NCBI RefSeq assembly: GCF_000211815.1
Contig: NZ_GL890832.1
Coordinates: 44,475-108,474 of the forward strand
Origin: Moorena producens 3L
GTDB taxonomy: Bacteria; Cyanobacteriota; Cyanobacteriia; Cyanobacteriales; Coleofasciculaceae
Length of the DNA: 64,000 nt
Reading direction: 5' to 3'
Under the pieces are notes generated by a model that was not told the origin of the DNA, ran no database searches, and was given only the letters and a program-made list of their open reading frames with translations. Positions 36,245-44,763 of the stretch are shown piece after piece. The translations under genes were made by a program, and so were the position numbers. How positions within the stretch are numbered: position 1 is the first letter of the stretch; every line of letters starts with the position of its first letter.

Positions 36245-37684
36245 CTATTGATGACGTTTATTTAAATTATTTAATCTATTACCGGAAATATACCAGTTTA
36301 AGAACCCACCTAAGAACACAAGTGCTGCTAAACCAAGAAATACAGGTTGTAAACCCAACCAAGTTTCTGCGATCCCCGCTAAGGCTAATGGTAAACTCAA
36401 GGCGATATTAATAGCGTTGTTTTGTAGTCCGAAAACTTTGCCCCGCATCTGTTCTGGTGTTTCTGCCTGGATGGTAGTCTGCATCGGGATACCCACCAAA
36501 GCCCCAAACCCCCCCAATACCATTGTCATCAGTAAAGCCAGCCAGAGATTGTTAGTGAATAGGGACAACCCTACTAAGGCTACTCCCATACCTACAGAAC
36601 CAGACAGACTTAAATCTACATAGGAGGTGTCATCAAACCAGTTTCCTAGGATTGCTGCACTAATCGCCATCCCAATTCCACCTGCTGCTAACAAGAAGCC
36701 AAACTGGGAAGCGGTGATCCCAGGTAGGTTTTCCGCGAGTCTTACCGCCAGAACGGCTAAAGCAGCAAAAACGGAAAACAGAATAACTTGTTGAATCATA
36801 GCATTGCGGACATTTCGATGGTGTTGTACGTAACGCAGACCATCGGCAATGTCTGCCCACACATAAGGTTGCTCAGCCTTAGACTTTGCCCGATTTTCAC
36901 CCGTTCTCAGTAACAACAACACTAATCCTGCGATCGCATAAGACCCTCCTACCAAAACTTCTTTCCCCAAGTACACGCCGAAATGTAGCTGAGCTCCCAA
37001 GCTATCCGCTAAGGCTAACAACGGTTCACCCACAGCAAAACCAATGATTAAGGAAGCCATCATGGTTGTAGTATATAGGGAGTTGGCCGACAGTAGGTGG
37101 TGCGGTTTCACAATCAAGGGAATTACCGCTTGTTCTGCTGGGGCAAAAAATTGGGTCAGGGTAGAGACTAGAAATGTAATCACTAATAAGACGTAAAAGC
37201 CGAGTGGCACATTGGAGACTGATGTCCAGCCTTGAGTAAAGGACAACAACCCAGGCACTAACAACACCAGTGCGCCTCGCAACAGATTGGTTAGCACCAG
37301 CACATCTTTTTTTGACCACCGATCCACATAGACGCCAGCCAAGGAACCAAATAGAACTGCTGGGATGGTAAAGGCAATCATGATAGCTGATACCCAGCCA
37401 CTGATAGTTTGATCAGCGTCTTGAAAGCGACTGGTTATCAAGGCAATCATTAACACCAGATAAACTTTGTCTGCTAGCTGAGAGAAGACTTGACCACTCC
37501 ATAGGGCTAAGAAGTTGGAATTTTTTAGAACTGGTAGAAATCCTTTATCCGGTGATGAATCCAGTTCCTGATCCCTTAGCTCATCACTTCTCGATGAGGG
37601 TTTTGCCACCAAATCAGACTTGGTGAAATCAGACGTGGGGTCTGGGGAGTGTTTTTGTTTTTTTCCAGGCTCCGATGATCGCAT
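36245..37684 (-). CDS. Major facilitator superfamily transporter
   Basis: This 479-residue protein has a soluble N-terminal tail (about 1-55, many Ser/Asp/Lys) and about twelve hydrophobic segments. It starts with FLALWSGQVFSQLADKVYLVLMIALI (first transmembrane segments) and has YVDRWSKKDVLVLTN (about 120-135), the MFS-A like loop. This family (MFS_3-like, related to bacterial efflux proteins) exports drugs or sugars. It is transcribed with the GT4 gene 20 bases downstream. The pair may make and export a glycolipid or antibiotic sugar, but this is only an inference from context. Confidence 0.85.
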   Translation of the reverse strand: MRSSEPGKKQKHSPDPTSDFTKSDLVAKPSSRSDELRDQELDSSPDKGFLPVLKNSNFLALWSGQVFSQLADKVYLVLMIALITSRFQDADQTISGWVSAIMIAFTIPAVLFGSLAGVYVDRWSKKDVLVLTNLLRGALVLLVPGLLSFTQGWTSVSNVPLGFYVLLVITFLVSTLTQFFAPAEQAVIPLIVKPHHLLSANSLYTTTMMASLIIGFAVGEPLLALADSLGAQLHFGVYLGKEVLVGGSYAIAGLVLLLLRTGENRAKSKAEQPYVWADIADGLRYVQHHRNVRNAMIQQVILFSVFAALAVLAVRLAENLPGITASQFGFLLAAGGIGMAISAAILGNWFDDTSYVDLSLSGSVGMGVALVGLSLFTNNLWLALLMTMVLGGFGALVGIPMQTTIQAETPEQMRGKVFGLQNNAINIALSLPLALAGIAETWLGLQPVFLGLAALVFLGGFLNWYISGNRLNNLNKRHQ

Positions 37685-37923
37685 TCTGGCTTTTCTGGGT
37701 TAGGCTTTTTTATTACCAGTAACAACTTTTTTAGATAGTCATACTGTTACTATGAATGGATGATTTACTCGGCAATTGGTAATTAGTAAATGGTAATTAT
37801 TAATTGATAATTTAATACCTTAATCTTGCTGCTTTTAAACACCAAAATTATATTGTCATTACCCATTAACTATTATTTATTACCCATTATTTATTACCTA
37901 TTAACAGACCCGGATTATGAGTA

Positions 37924-38889
37924 TTAGTTAACAGACGACAACGCATCCACTAAAGCCGCTGAGCGAATTGAGCGACCAAAGTGATACTGAGCGTAGTCTC
38001 GTAAAATTCGCTCCAGCTTCACCCAGAGTGAATCTATAGACTCAGCCGCCTTCCACCCTCCCAATTGCTCTTTTAATAGTGTAGTCAGCTGAGGTAATTC
38101 AGCAGCTGCCAGTTGTTGAAGCAGGGTTAACTCCAGAGCATTCAGCTTATGATTTACTCGTGGAGGAGGGGGTAGGATGACATCAGTATCAGTGTTGCCA
38201 GTGGTTTGAGTCAACCTCTCTACTTTATTCGGAATAGTTCGATTCGGAATAGTTCGATTCGGAATAGTTGGATTGGGTAAATCCTTCATATTGGACTCAT
38301 GACTGACTAAACTAATAGTGCCACCTGCTTCTACACTAAAACCAACCCGCCAATTCGGGTCAGTCAAATCTGGACTTAAAGTGTGTTGTGTGATACAACA
38401 AAGTTGCACTTGAGGTGCTATTCCGGCCAGGGCAAGCAGGTGAAAGACACCATGGGACAAATGGGCTAACACTAAGGACAACCCTGAGGGATTAGCTGTA
38501 ATTTTAGGTAACTGCTCCAGACGCCGTAGATGTTCATTAAGTAGTTCGTAGAGTTCTTCCTGAGGCTGCTCACTCAAAGCATGACAGAGAACTAATTCTG
38601 CCAGATACTGGCTAGCTGCCAGTTTACTGAGCTCCTGACTCAATCCTGGGTAGGATTCTGTAGTTTCTGCTTGGATAATTTTATCTAGCGATCGCCCTTT
38701 TGCCAGCAGTAGTTGATTGACCACAAACAAGCCACTCCTACCACCTAATTTCGATTTCTGCTTCCTTGCCCCTGGTGCCACTACCCGAATCAGACCCAAC
38801 TCCCTAGTTAAAATTGTCACCAACCTGTCCGCTTCCCCCAGCGGTATACTTTTCAGATTAATTCCAGTGGCTTTGTAGGTTTGACTCAT
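37924..38889 (-). CDS. recO: DNA repair protein RecO
   Basis: RecO, 321 residues, works with RecF and RecR to load RecA on single-stranded DNA in gap repair. The N-terminal OB fold (MSQTYKATGINLKSIPLGEADRLVTILTRELGLIRVVAPGARK) and the helical C-terminal domain are clear. There is a low-complexity insert at about 205-245 (IPNRTIPNRTIPNK...), where the five-residue TIPNR is repeated. The start is ATG at 38889. Upstream DNA is a long TTTTTAA heptamer array, so the promoter must be unusual or lie inside it. Confidence 0.92.
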   Translation of the reverse strand: MSQTYKATGINLKSIPLGEADRLVTILTRELGLIRVVAPGARKQKSKLGGRSGLFVVNQLLLAKGRSLDKIIQAETTESYPGLSQELSKLAASQYLAELVLCHALSEQPQEELYELLNEHLRRLEQLPKITANPSGLSLVLAHLSHGVFHLLALAGIAPQVQLCCITQHTLSPDLTDPNWRVGFSVEAGGTISLVSHESNMKDLPNPTIPNRTIPNRTIPNKVERLTQTTGNTDTDVILPPPPRVNHKLNALELTLLQQLAAAELPQLTTLLKEQLGGWKAAESIDSLWVKLERILRDYAQYHFGRSIRSAALVDALSSVN

Positions 38890-38899
38890 TCGTCATTAT

Positions 38900-39022
38900 T
38901 ACTTGCTAATTTTTAATTTTTAATTTTTAATTTTTAATTTTTAATTTTTAATTTTTAATTTTTAATTTTTAATTTTTAATTTTTAATTTTTAATTTTTAA
39001 TTTTTAATTTTTAATTTTTAAT
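38900..39022. repeat. TTTTTAA heptamer array
   Basis: About 16 tandem copies of a heptamer of the TTTTTAA type lie between recO and deoC, both transcribed to the left. The last codons of deoC (NLEIKN) fall in the array's edge. Confidence 0.92.
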
Positions 39023-39691
39023 TTCCAAGTTATCCCGTTGTCGCAGCAAGTCAGGACCACGAGACGTGCCTAGCCTAGTTGCTCCAGCAACGACTAAATC
39101 CAAAGCTTGCTCGATGGTTCGGATACCTCCTGATGCCTTGATTCCAACTTGCCCCTTGGTGACTTTTTTCAAAAATCGGACATCATCAATTGTGGCACCA
39201 CCATTCCAGCCAGTGCTGGTTTTGATAAATTGCGCCCCAGCATCCATACAGATTTCCGCAGCAAGACGTTTTTCCGTATCACTCAGCACAGTAGTTTCCA
39301 AGATGACTTTGACGGTTTTACCCGTTTCTTCACAGATTTGGGCAATTTCTTGGTAAAGTTCCTCGGTTTTACCGGCTTTCAAACCACCGAGGTGAATCAT
39401 TACATCCAGCTCTGTCGCTCCATTTTCCACTGCCTCTTGGGCTTCATAAAGCTTAGCAGTGGGTGTTGTGGCACCAATCGGAAAACCAATCACGGTACAA
39501 ACCTTTGGTACTCTACTGTGGAGGAGTTCAGCCGCTTGTTTGACGTAAACTGGCGGGACACACACTGTAGCAAACTTATATTGGTCTGCCTCTTGACACC
39601 ATTTTTCCACCTGCTCTGGTGTAGCCGTGGGAATAAGCAGGGCATGGTCGATTATGGGAGCAATATCAATGTCTGGATAGTCTATATCCAT
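39011..39691 (-). CDS. deoC: Deoxyribose-phosphate aldolase
   Basis: DeoC, 226 residues, splits deoxyribose-5-phosphate into glyceraldehyde-3-phosphate and acetaldehyde. Core motifs are DHALLIPTATPEQV (about 16-29), VIGFPIGATTPTAK, ELDVMIHLGGLKAG, the Schiff-base lysine region FIKTSTGWNGGAT and the second active-site lysine in GQVGIKASGGIRT. The usual cyanobacterial N-terminus starts at the ATG at 39691. The C-terminus (RQRDNLEIKN) runs into the adjacent heptamer array, so the repeat seems to have replaced the native end. It is probably functional because the active site is intact. Confidence 0.93.
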   Translation of the reverse strand: MDIDYPDIDIAPIIDHALLIPTATPEQVEKWCQEADQYKFATVCVPPVYVKQAAELLHSRVPKVCTVIGFPIGATTPTAKLYEAQEAVENGATELDVMIHLGGLKAGKTEELYQEIAQICEETGKTVKVILETTVLSDTEKRLAAEICMDAGAQFIKTSTGWNGGATIDDVRFLKKVTKGQVGIKASGGIRTIEQALDLVVAGATRLGTSRGPDLLRQRDNLEIKN

Positions 39692-40464
39692 CGCTATATA
39701 AGATACTTAAGTAAAAATCAACCAACTTCTCAGTATAACAGTTAACAGTCAACCGTTAACCGTGTCAGGCTAACAAGGCTGCTGTCACCCAGTCAGGTCA
39801 AAAACTTATCCGTTGCTTCGATCAAAGCACTGCGAATACCTGGTTCTGCCATGGAATGACCGGCATCAGGTACCACAATCAACTCAGCTTCTGGCCAAGC
39901 CTGATGTAATTCCCAAGCTGATACCATCGGACACACCACATCATAGCGTCCCTGGACAATCACCCCAGGGATAGATTTAATCCGGTCTACATTCCTGAGT
40001 AACTGGTCTTCTGGTTCAAAAAAGCCTTTATTGACAAAGTAATGACACTCAATTCTGGCAAATGCATCAGCAAATTCACCCTCACCAAACTTTTGGATCA
40101 GGCTTGGGTCTTGAAAGAGTTTACTCGTACTTGCTTCCCAAATTGACCAAGCCCGAGCTGCTGAATTGCGGGTTTAAGGATCCGGACTGGTCAACCGTTG
40201 ATAGTAAGCAGAAATTAGATCATGGCGTTCTGCTTGTGGAATCGGCTTGATATAGTCTTCCCAAGCATCAGGGAAAATATAGCTTGCTCCCTCCTGATAG
40301 AACCAAAGAATTTCTTTTTGCCTAAGCATAAAAATTCCCCGCAATATCAGTCCTAGACAGCGTTCAGGATGGGTTTGACTATAGGCTAAAGAAAGAGTGC
40401 TACCCCAACTACCGCCAAAAACTACCCACTGGTCAATACCCAGTTTTACTCGCAGTTTTTCGAT

Positions 40465-40620
40465 ATCACTAAGTGATGTACCACACACGCTCCGCTACGC
40501 TTTCAGTGTGGGCTTCTGATGCTCATAAAGAGCGGTCAGAGCTTCCTTTGAGGTACTATTAGTAGTAGATTCAACAACTACAGGCTTCCCTCTACGGCGT
40601 TTTATAGTCGGGAACACATC
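40465..40620 (-). ncRNA. Candidate TnpB guide RNA (reRNA) region
   Basis: In IS605 elements the guide RNA is made from the 3' end of tnpB through the right end and into the flank. Here the tnpB stop and right-end hairpin overlap. The sequence after the end is pip, so a guide would match the interrupted gene. This is inferred from position only, and the upstream limit is arbitrary. Confidence 0.3.
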
Positions 40621-41886
40621 CAGCCCGACTCGCTTTATGTTGATTGATGCGTTGACATCTCTATCGACAATCAGCTTTAATTCCTGATCGAAATACTCTC
40701 GCATATCTCGGTCGGTGAACACAAATTCATCTCGATAAGAGAGGAGTTGAGATGTGTAATTTGGCTTGACTTCGACTACACTGGCGTTAGCTTTTGCGGC
40801 TACCTGACCCAGCACTTCAAAGAACTGACCAAAGCCTGCATCTAACCAAGACTTGTTAAGTCCTGATTTTGATGATTGACCATTGGATAAGAACGTACCA
40901 TCTCGCCCTCGTTTAGGAGTATTGCGACGAGTTAAACCCTTGAGGTTCAGCTTCTCGTGAAAGAAGACTTTCTTACCTGTATTCACCAGTTGATGAGCAG
41001 TTTTGTACTGGAAATCTTCACGACTCCTAGCTATCTGTTGATGAATACGGGCTTCCCGTTTTGCTAGTTTACGTCTGGCTTTACTTCCTTTTTTACGCTT
41101 ATTTTTGCGTTGAGAAACTGTGGTTAACTTGTCTTGATTCCGACGAAGTGGTTTAAGGGAGAGGAGTTTCTTGCCATCGGATATTGCTAGATAAAAGCCT
41201 CTATCTAGAACAGCATCCATTCCAATTGAGTTTTCCCAAGTAGGAATAATGTCATCAGGGTTGAACTCCGGCACTGACTTATCCTCTAGGCTCAGGTTGC
41301 AGTACCATCCGTCAGCTTTCCTTGTAATTGATAGCTGTTTTAAGTTTGCACTATCAGGTAACGGTCTGTGTATTCTCAGCTTAATCAAACCAATTTTAGG
41401 AACTTGAACAAACAACCATTTTCCGTTAACAGTACAGAACTTTAACCAAGAATTATCAGCATTTGTAAAGTTTAACGTCCGATATCTGGCAACATTATTA
41501 AATCGAGGCTTGCCACTGCGTTTACCATTTTTGTCATCTGCTATAAACCTGTTAAAAGCGTTTTTTACTCTTGTACAGACATCTTGCAAAACAGTTGAAT
41601 AAACCTCAGTAAAGTCTATCAACTCTCCAGACCATCCAATCTTAACCAAGTCTTTCTTGATAACTGGAAGTTGCTTTTTCTGGCTGTAGAAATTGGGCTG
41701 ATCTTTAAGCTCCGGAAGGTAACAGATTAATGGACAGGCATTGACCGGACATCTATTTTTCTGCCACCAATCAAAACGCTCACCCAACATCCGGTTATAC
41801 CAATATCGACCAACTCGCAGCCACTGGTTCAGTGTGAGTGTTTGTTGAGTCTCTGGATATAGTCGATATTGATACGTGTATTTCAT
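40495..41886 (-). CDS. tnpB: TnpB-family RNA-guided nuclease lacking the zinc ribbon
   Basis: This 463-residue protein has all three RuvC-like carboxylates expected of TnpB: D224 (SIGMDAVLDRGFYLAISDG), E311 (VFFHEKLNLKGL) and D410 (DRDVNASINI). An N-terminal domain (MKYTYQYRLYPETQQ) and basic helical arm (KNKRKKGSKARRKLAKREAR) are present. The part where other TnpBs have CxxC...CxxC (about 381-409) is instead LLSYRDEFVFTDRDMREYFD, with no Cys. The C-terminus is longer than usual and ends in the right-end hairpin. The frame is undamaged, so an intact, zinc-free lineage is plausible. It would cut DNA complementary to a guide from the element's right end. Confidence 0.85.
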   Translation of the reverse strand: MKYTYQYRLYPETQQTLTLNQWLRVGRYWYNRMLGERFDWWQKNRCPVNACPLICYLPELKDQPNFYSQKKQLPVIKKDLVKIGWSGELIDFTEVYSTVLQDVCTRVKNAFNRFIADDKNGKRSGKPRFNNVARYRTLNFTNADNSWLKFCTVNGKWLFVQVPKIGLIKLRIHRPLPDSANLKQLSITRKADGWYCNLSLEDKSVPEFNPDDIIPTWENSIGMDAVLDRGFYLAISDGKKLLSLKPLRRNQDKLTTVSQRKNKRKKGSKARRKLAKREARIHQQIARSREDFQYKTAHQLVNTGKKVFFHEKLNLKGLTRRNTPKRGRDGTFLSNGQSSKSGLNKSWLDAGFGQFFEVLGQVAAKANASVVEVKPNYTSQLLSYRDEFVFTDRDMREYFDQELKLIVDRDVNASINIKRVGLDVFPTIKRRRGKPVVVESTTNSTSKEALTALYEHQKPTLKA

Positions 41887-41938
41887 TGGTGTTAACTTTT
41901 AAGCTACACTGATTATAGCAGACAACAGCAGGATTGTT

Positions 41939-42464
41939 ATGAAGAATGACTTTTTATCCAAGGGTCGGTCTGTCTGTGACCTTAAAGCTCATCTCGTCTT
42001 GACGACCAAGTATCGTCGCAAAGTCTTTACTGGTGAGATGATTAGCCGTTTACATGAAATTTTTGAAAACTTACTTCAACAACAAGAATGTCAGCTTGTT
42101 AGCCTTGATGGGGAAAAAGACCATGTTAACCTGCTGTTCCAGTATCACCCTGACATTCACCTGAGTAAACTGGTTAACTCATTAGACATCTCCAGACACT
42201 CGGTTTTGACCCAGGCAGTGCAAGGGTTTGAGGTTAATTTTTGGAGATGTCTATTGAAGAGTGTCTCAAGCCGAAAAATAAGAGTAGAATTTGGTGAACA
42301 ACTAGCCATAATTTACTACAAAAAACCTGCACAAGTGGAATAGTTCTTACTTTATTGCTAGTTGTGGTGGCGTTACTATTTCTACTCTTAAAAAGTACAT
42401 TGAAAACCAAGACACTCCTGAGATGAGCAACAAAAACCCTGCACAAAATTCATCCCGGAGATGA
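41939..42464 (+). pseudogene. tnpA: Broken IS200-type TnpA transposase
   Basis: It starts MKNDFLSKGRSVCDLKAHLVLTTKYRRKVF, a Y1 HUH transposase N-terminus. It carries three kinds of lesion. The HUH motif reads DHVNLL instead of DHVHLL. A 69-base MITE (42184-42252) adds 24 codons in frame between LVNSL and KSVSSRKIRVEF. An extra base around 42329-42335 shifts the frame and gives a stop at 42341-42343. The original frame resumes as KWNSSYFIASCGGVTISTLKKYIENQ (catalytic Tyr included) and ends at TGA 42462-42464. It cannot make a normal transposase. It diverges from tnpB. Confidence 0.92.
42184..42252. mobile_element. 69-bp MITE inside tnpA
   Basis: Perfect 11-base inverted ends AGACATCTCCA (42184-42194) and TGGAGATGTCT (42242-42252) are flanked by ATT on both sides (42181-42183 and 42253-42255). 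Removing the element plus one ATT takes away 72 bases (24 codons) and restores LVNSLKSVSSRKIR. A 12-base TIR with a TA flank is an alternative reading. Its total length keeps the host frame open. The MITE has no coding capacity of its own. Confidence 0.9.
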
Positions 42465-42470
42465 AACCTT

Positions 42471-42546
42471 AGAATAGTGGAGCCTTACTACAAAAAGATT
42501 TAACCCTTAACTCACAGACTGCCAACTATAAAGGCTCCACTATTCT
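42471..42546. repeat. 76-base hairpin in the IS end
   Basis: AGAATAGTGGAGCCTT (42471-42486) and its exact complement (42531-42546) enclose a 44-base loop. It lies between the tnpA end and the element's terminal hairpin. It may be a nested small inverted-repeat element or a transcription barrier. Confidence 0.8.
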
Positions 42547-43028
42547 TGCGGTAACTTCTGACCACGCTCACGCTACGCTTTGAGACGTGGGATGAATTTT
42601 GTCAGAAGCTAAATCCCAGGTAGTGTTCTGCTCAAGTTCAGCATGGGGGATACTTTTACCACAACCCCGTTGGTCAAACATGACAATTCGCCATTTCCGT
42701 GGGTCAAAGTATTGGCGATAAACCGGTTGGCTACCACCTCCTGGTCCTCCGTGTAACACCACTACTGGCTGACCTTGTGGGTTACCGGACTCTTCAAAAT
42801 AAATGGTGTGGAGGTTAGAAACTGTTAGGGTTTGCTGGTTGTAAGCTTCGATGGGGGGATAGAGTTCTCGCATAGTTTTGGCTTGGGGTTACAGTTACGA
42901 TTACATAAAGTACATACAAAAATAATTATCTCCAAACCTCTATGGTGAACGTAATATCCTAGTAATCCGGCTTAGCTGAGTGTCACCTGCTCACACTCAA
43001 CCGTCAACCGTCAACTGTAAACTATCAA

Positions 43029-44711
43029 ATGATCAAAGAGTTTCTCAAGCGGAACAAATCCCTTCATCGCAGGGTTAAGCTCTATAAGCGCAGACAGCGC
43101 ATTATTCGAGATCAGCCCAGGTGGGATTTGGTCTTGAAAGGGTCTCTAAACCAATGGCAAAATGCCCTAAAGGCTGCCCAAACTGGCTCTAAGATTCTGG
43201 TAGCTACTAGTGTGGGTGGGGAAATCCATTCCATCACTTTAGAAAGTCTACTAGCAGTGGGCTTAACCCTCAGGGGTGCTCAAGTTCACATTTTGCTCTG
43301 TGATGGTATTTTACCGGCTTGTTTTTGGTGTGATGTTAGTTTTTATCCCAAACAGGACTTGTTTGTAAATCATGGTCCTAAACGTGACTTATGTAACGAC
43401 TGCTTTCCCCTAGCCGATCGGATCTATAAGCCTCTAGGATTGACTATCCATCGCTACAGTGAATTTCTCACAGATACAGATTACCAACAGGCCAAGGAGA
43501 TAGCTAGCAGTCTCACTATTGCTGAAATTGAAAAGTACACCCTAAATGGGGTAGCTGTAGGAGAACACGCTTTAGCGGGAGCTCTGCGATTTTATGCTCG
43601 TGCTTCCCTGGAAGGGGAACCCAATGCTGAGCCGATTCTCAAGCGTTACTTCCAAGCCGCAATCCTGACCACTTGGGCAACCCGTCGGCTGCTGCAAACG
43701 GTTAAGGTTGAGTGTGCTGTATTTAACCACGGCATTTATGTTCCTCAGGGGTTGACTGGTGAAGTAGCCCGTCAGCAAGGGGTGCGAGTGGTGAACTGGA
43801 ATCCTGCTTATCGCAAACAATGCTTTATCTTTAGTCACCATCAAACCTATCATCACCAGCTGATGTGGGAGCCAGTAAGTAATTGGGAAACTATACCGTG
43901 GACTTCCCAGATGGAACAGCAGTTGATGGACTATTTGAAAAGTCGCTGGCAAGGAACTCAGGATTGGATTTGGTTCCATGAAAGTCCTCAGTTTGACCTG
44001 ACCAAGATTACTGATGCGGTAGGAGTAGACTTTTCTCGTCCTTGTATTGGGTTACTGACTAATGTGATGTGGGATGCTCAACTCCATTACCCAGTTAATG
44101 CTTTTCCTAATATGCTGGAATGGGTATTGACAACTATTCGGTATTTTGCTAAAAGACCAGAGTTACAGTTGTTAATTCGGATTCACCCAGCCGAGATTCG
44201 AGGGACTTTGCGATCGCGTCAACCCTTGTTTGAAGAAATTCGTCAGGTTTTCCCCACTCTGCCTCCAAATGTGTTTGTGATTCCTCCAGAAAGTACCGTT
44301 AGCACCTATGCTGCTATCCTCCAATGTAATGCGGCTCTGATCTACGGCACTAAAATGGGCGTAGAATTAACTAGCATGGGTATACCTGTAATCGTTGCAG
44401 GAGAAGCGTGGATTCGTAATAAAGGCATAACTATGGATGCCAGTTCTGTAGAGGAGTATGTTCAGTATTTAGATCAGTTACCCCTAGGGGATGGCTTACC
44501 TGAGGCAATCATAAAACGAGCAAGAAAGTATGCCTATCACTTTTTCTTCCGCCGCATGATTCCCCTAGAGATGACCACCGAAGCTAGTAATCCATCGGAA
44601 TTTAAACTTCAGGTATGTGATCTCAATGAATTCATTCCTGGTAAAAGTAAAGGATTAGATGTTATTTGTGATGGCATCTTGACCGGAACCGAGTTTATCT
44701 ATAGTAATTAG
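43029..44711 (+). CDS. Capsular-polysaccharide-type glycosyltransferase-like protein
   Basis: This 560-residue protein resembles surface polysaccharide synthesis proteins of the KpsS/LipB type. Clues are a GT-B-like fold with LLIRIHPAEIRGT (about 388-400), the following PPNVFVIPPESTVSTYAAILQCNAALIYGTKMGVELTSMGIPVIVAG, and an N-terminal basic helix. The middle has four Cys in a CFWCDV...CNDC pattern (about 97-122) that could bind a metal. No signal peptide or membrane segment is seen. It is followed by a GT4 gene 52 bases downstream on the same strand. The two probably act on the same glycan. The exact activity is not known. Confidence 0.7.
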   Translation: MIKEFLKRNKSLHRRVKLYKRRQRIIRDQPRWDLVLKGSLNQWQNALKAAQTGSKILVATSVGGEIHSITLESLLAVGLTLRGAQVHILLCDGILPACFWCDVSFYPKQDLFVNHGPKRDLCNDCFPLADRIYKPLGLTIHRYSEFLTDTDYQQAKEIASSLTIAEIEKYTLNGVAVGEHALAGALRFYARASLEGEPNAEPILKRYFQAAILTTWATRRLLQTVKVECAVFNHGIYVPQGLTGEVARQQGVRVVNWNPAYRKQCFIFSHHQTYHHQLMWEPVSNWETIPWTSQMEQQLMDYLKSRWQGTQDWIWFHESPQFDLTKITDAVGVDFSRPCIGLLTNVMWDAQLHYPVNAFPNMLEWVLTTIRYFAKRPELQLLIRIHPAEIRGTLRSRQPLFEEIRQVFPTLPPNVFVIPPESTVSTYAAILQCNAALIYGTKMGVELTSMGIPVIVAGEAWIRNKGITMDASSVEEYVQYLDQLPLGDGLPEAIIKRARKYAYHFFFRRMIPLEMTTEASNPSEFKLQVCDLNEFIPGKSKGLDVICDGILTGTEFIYSN

Positions 44712-44763
44712 TTAATTATCAAGTAGCAATTATAATTTTACTTGGTAATTAAGTAAGGAAAAT

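Larger units (their letters stand above)
40465..42600 (-). mobile_element. IS605-type element (tnpB plus broken tnpA) inside pip
   Basis: The boundaries come from restoring the pip reading frame. The element carries divergent tnpB and tnpA genes, 52 bases apart, as in IS605. Each end has a similar hairpin: CCACAC...GTGTGG at 40481-40511 on the tnpB side and CCACG...CGTGG at 42562-42590 on the tnpA side, both containing a GCTACGCTTT word in the same orientation. The tnpB stop (40495-40497) lies inside the first hairpin. A pip-strand flank ending TCTGAC fits the TTGAC-type target. The tnpA-side also holds a 76-base hairpin (42471-42546). Confidence 0.85.
39793..42873 (-). pseudogene. pip: Proline iminopeptidase, split by an IS605-type element
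   Basis: The gene codes for an alpha/beta-hydrolase that removes N-terminal proline. The first 91 codons (42873 to 42601) run from MRELYPPIEAYNQQT through HGGPGGGSQP to EQNTTWDLASD. The remainder (40464 to 39793; 223 codons plus stop) starts at IEKLRVKLGIDQWVVFGGSWGS (with the nucleophile Ser) and ends with ATDKFLT. The intervening 2.1 kb is an IS200/IS605-type element. Joining the two pieces gives 314 codons in frame, the normal length. The downstream piece also has an in-frame TAA (40174-40176) after LTSPDP. So it was disrupted at least twice. The catalytic His (GHSMAEPG) is in the 3' part. Confidence 0.9.
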
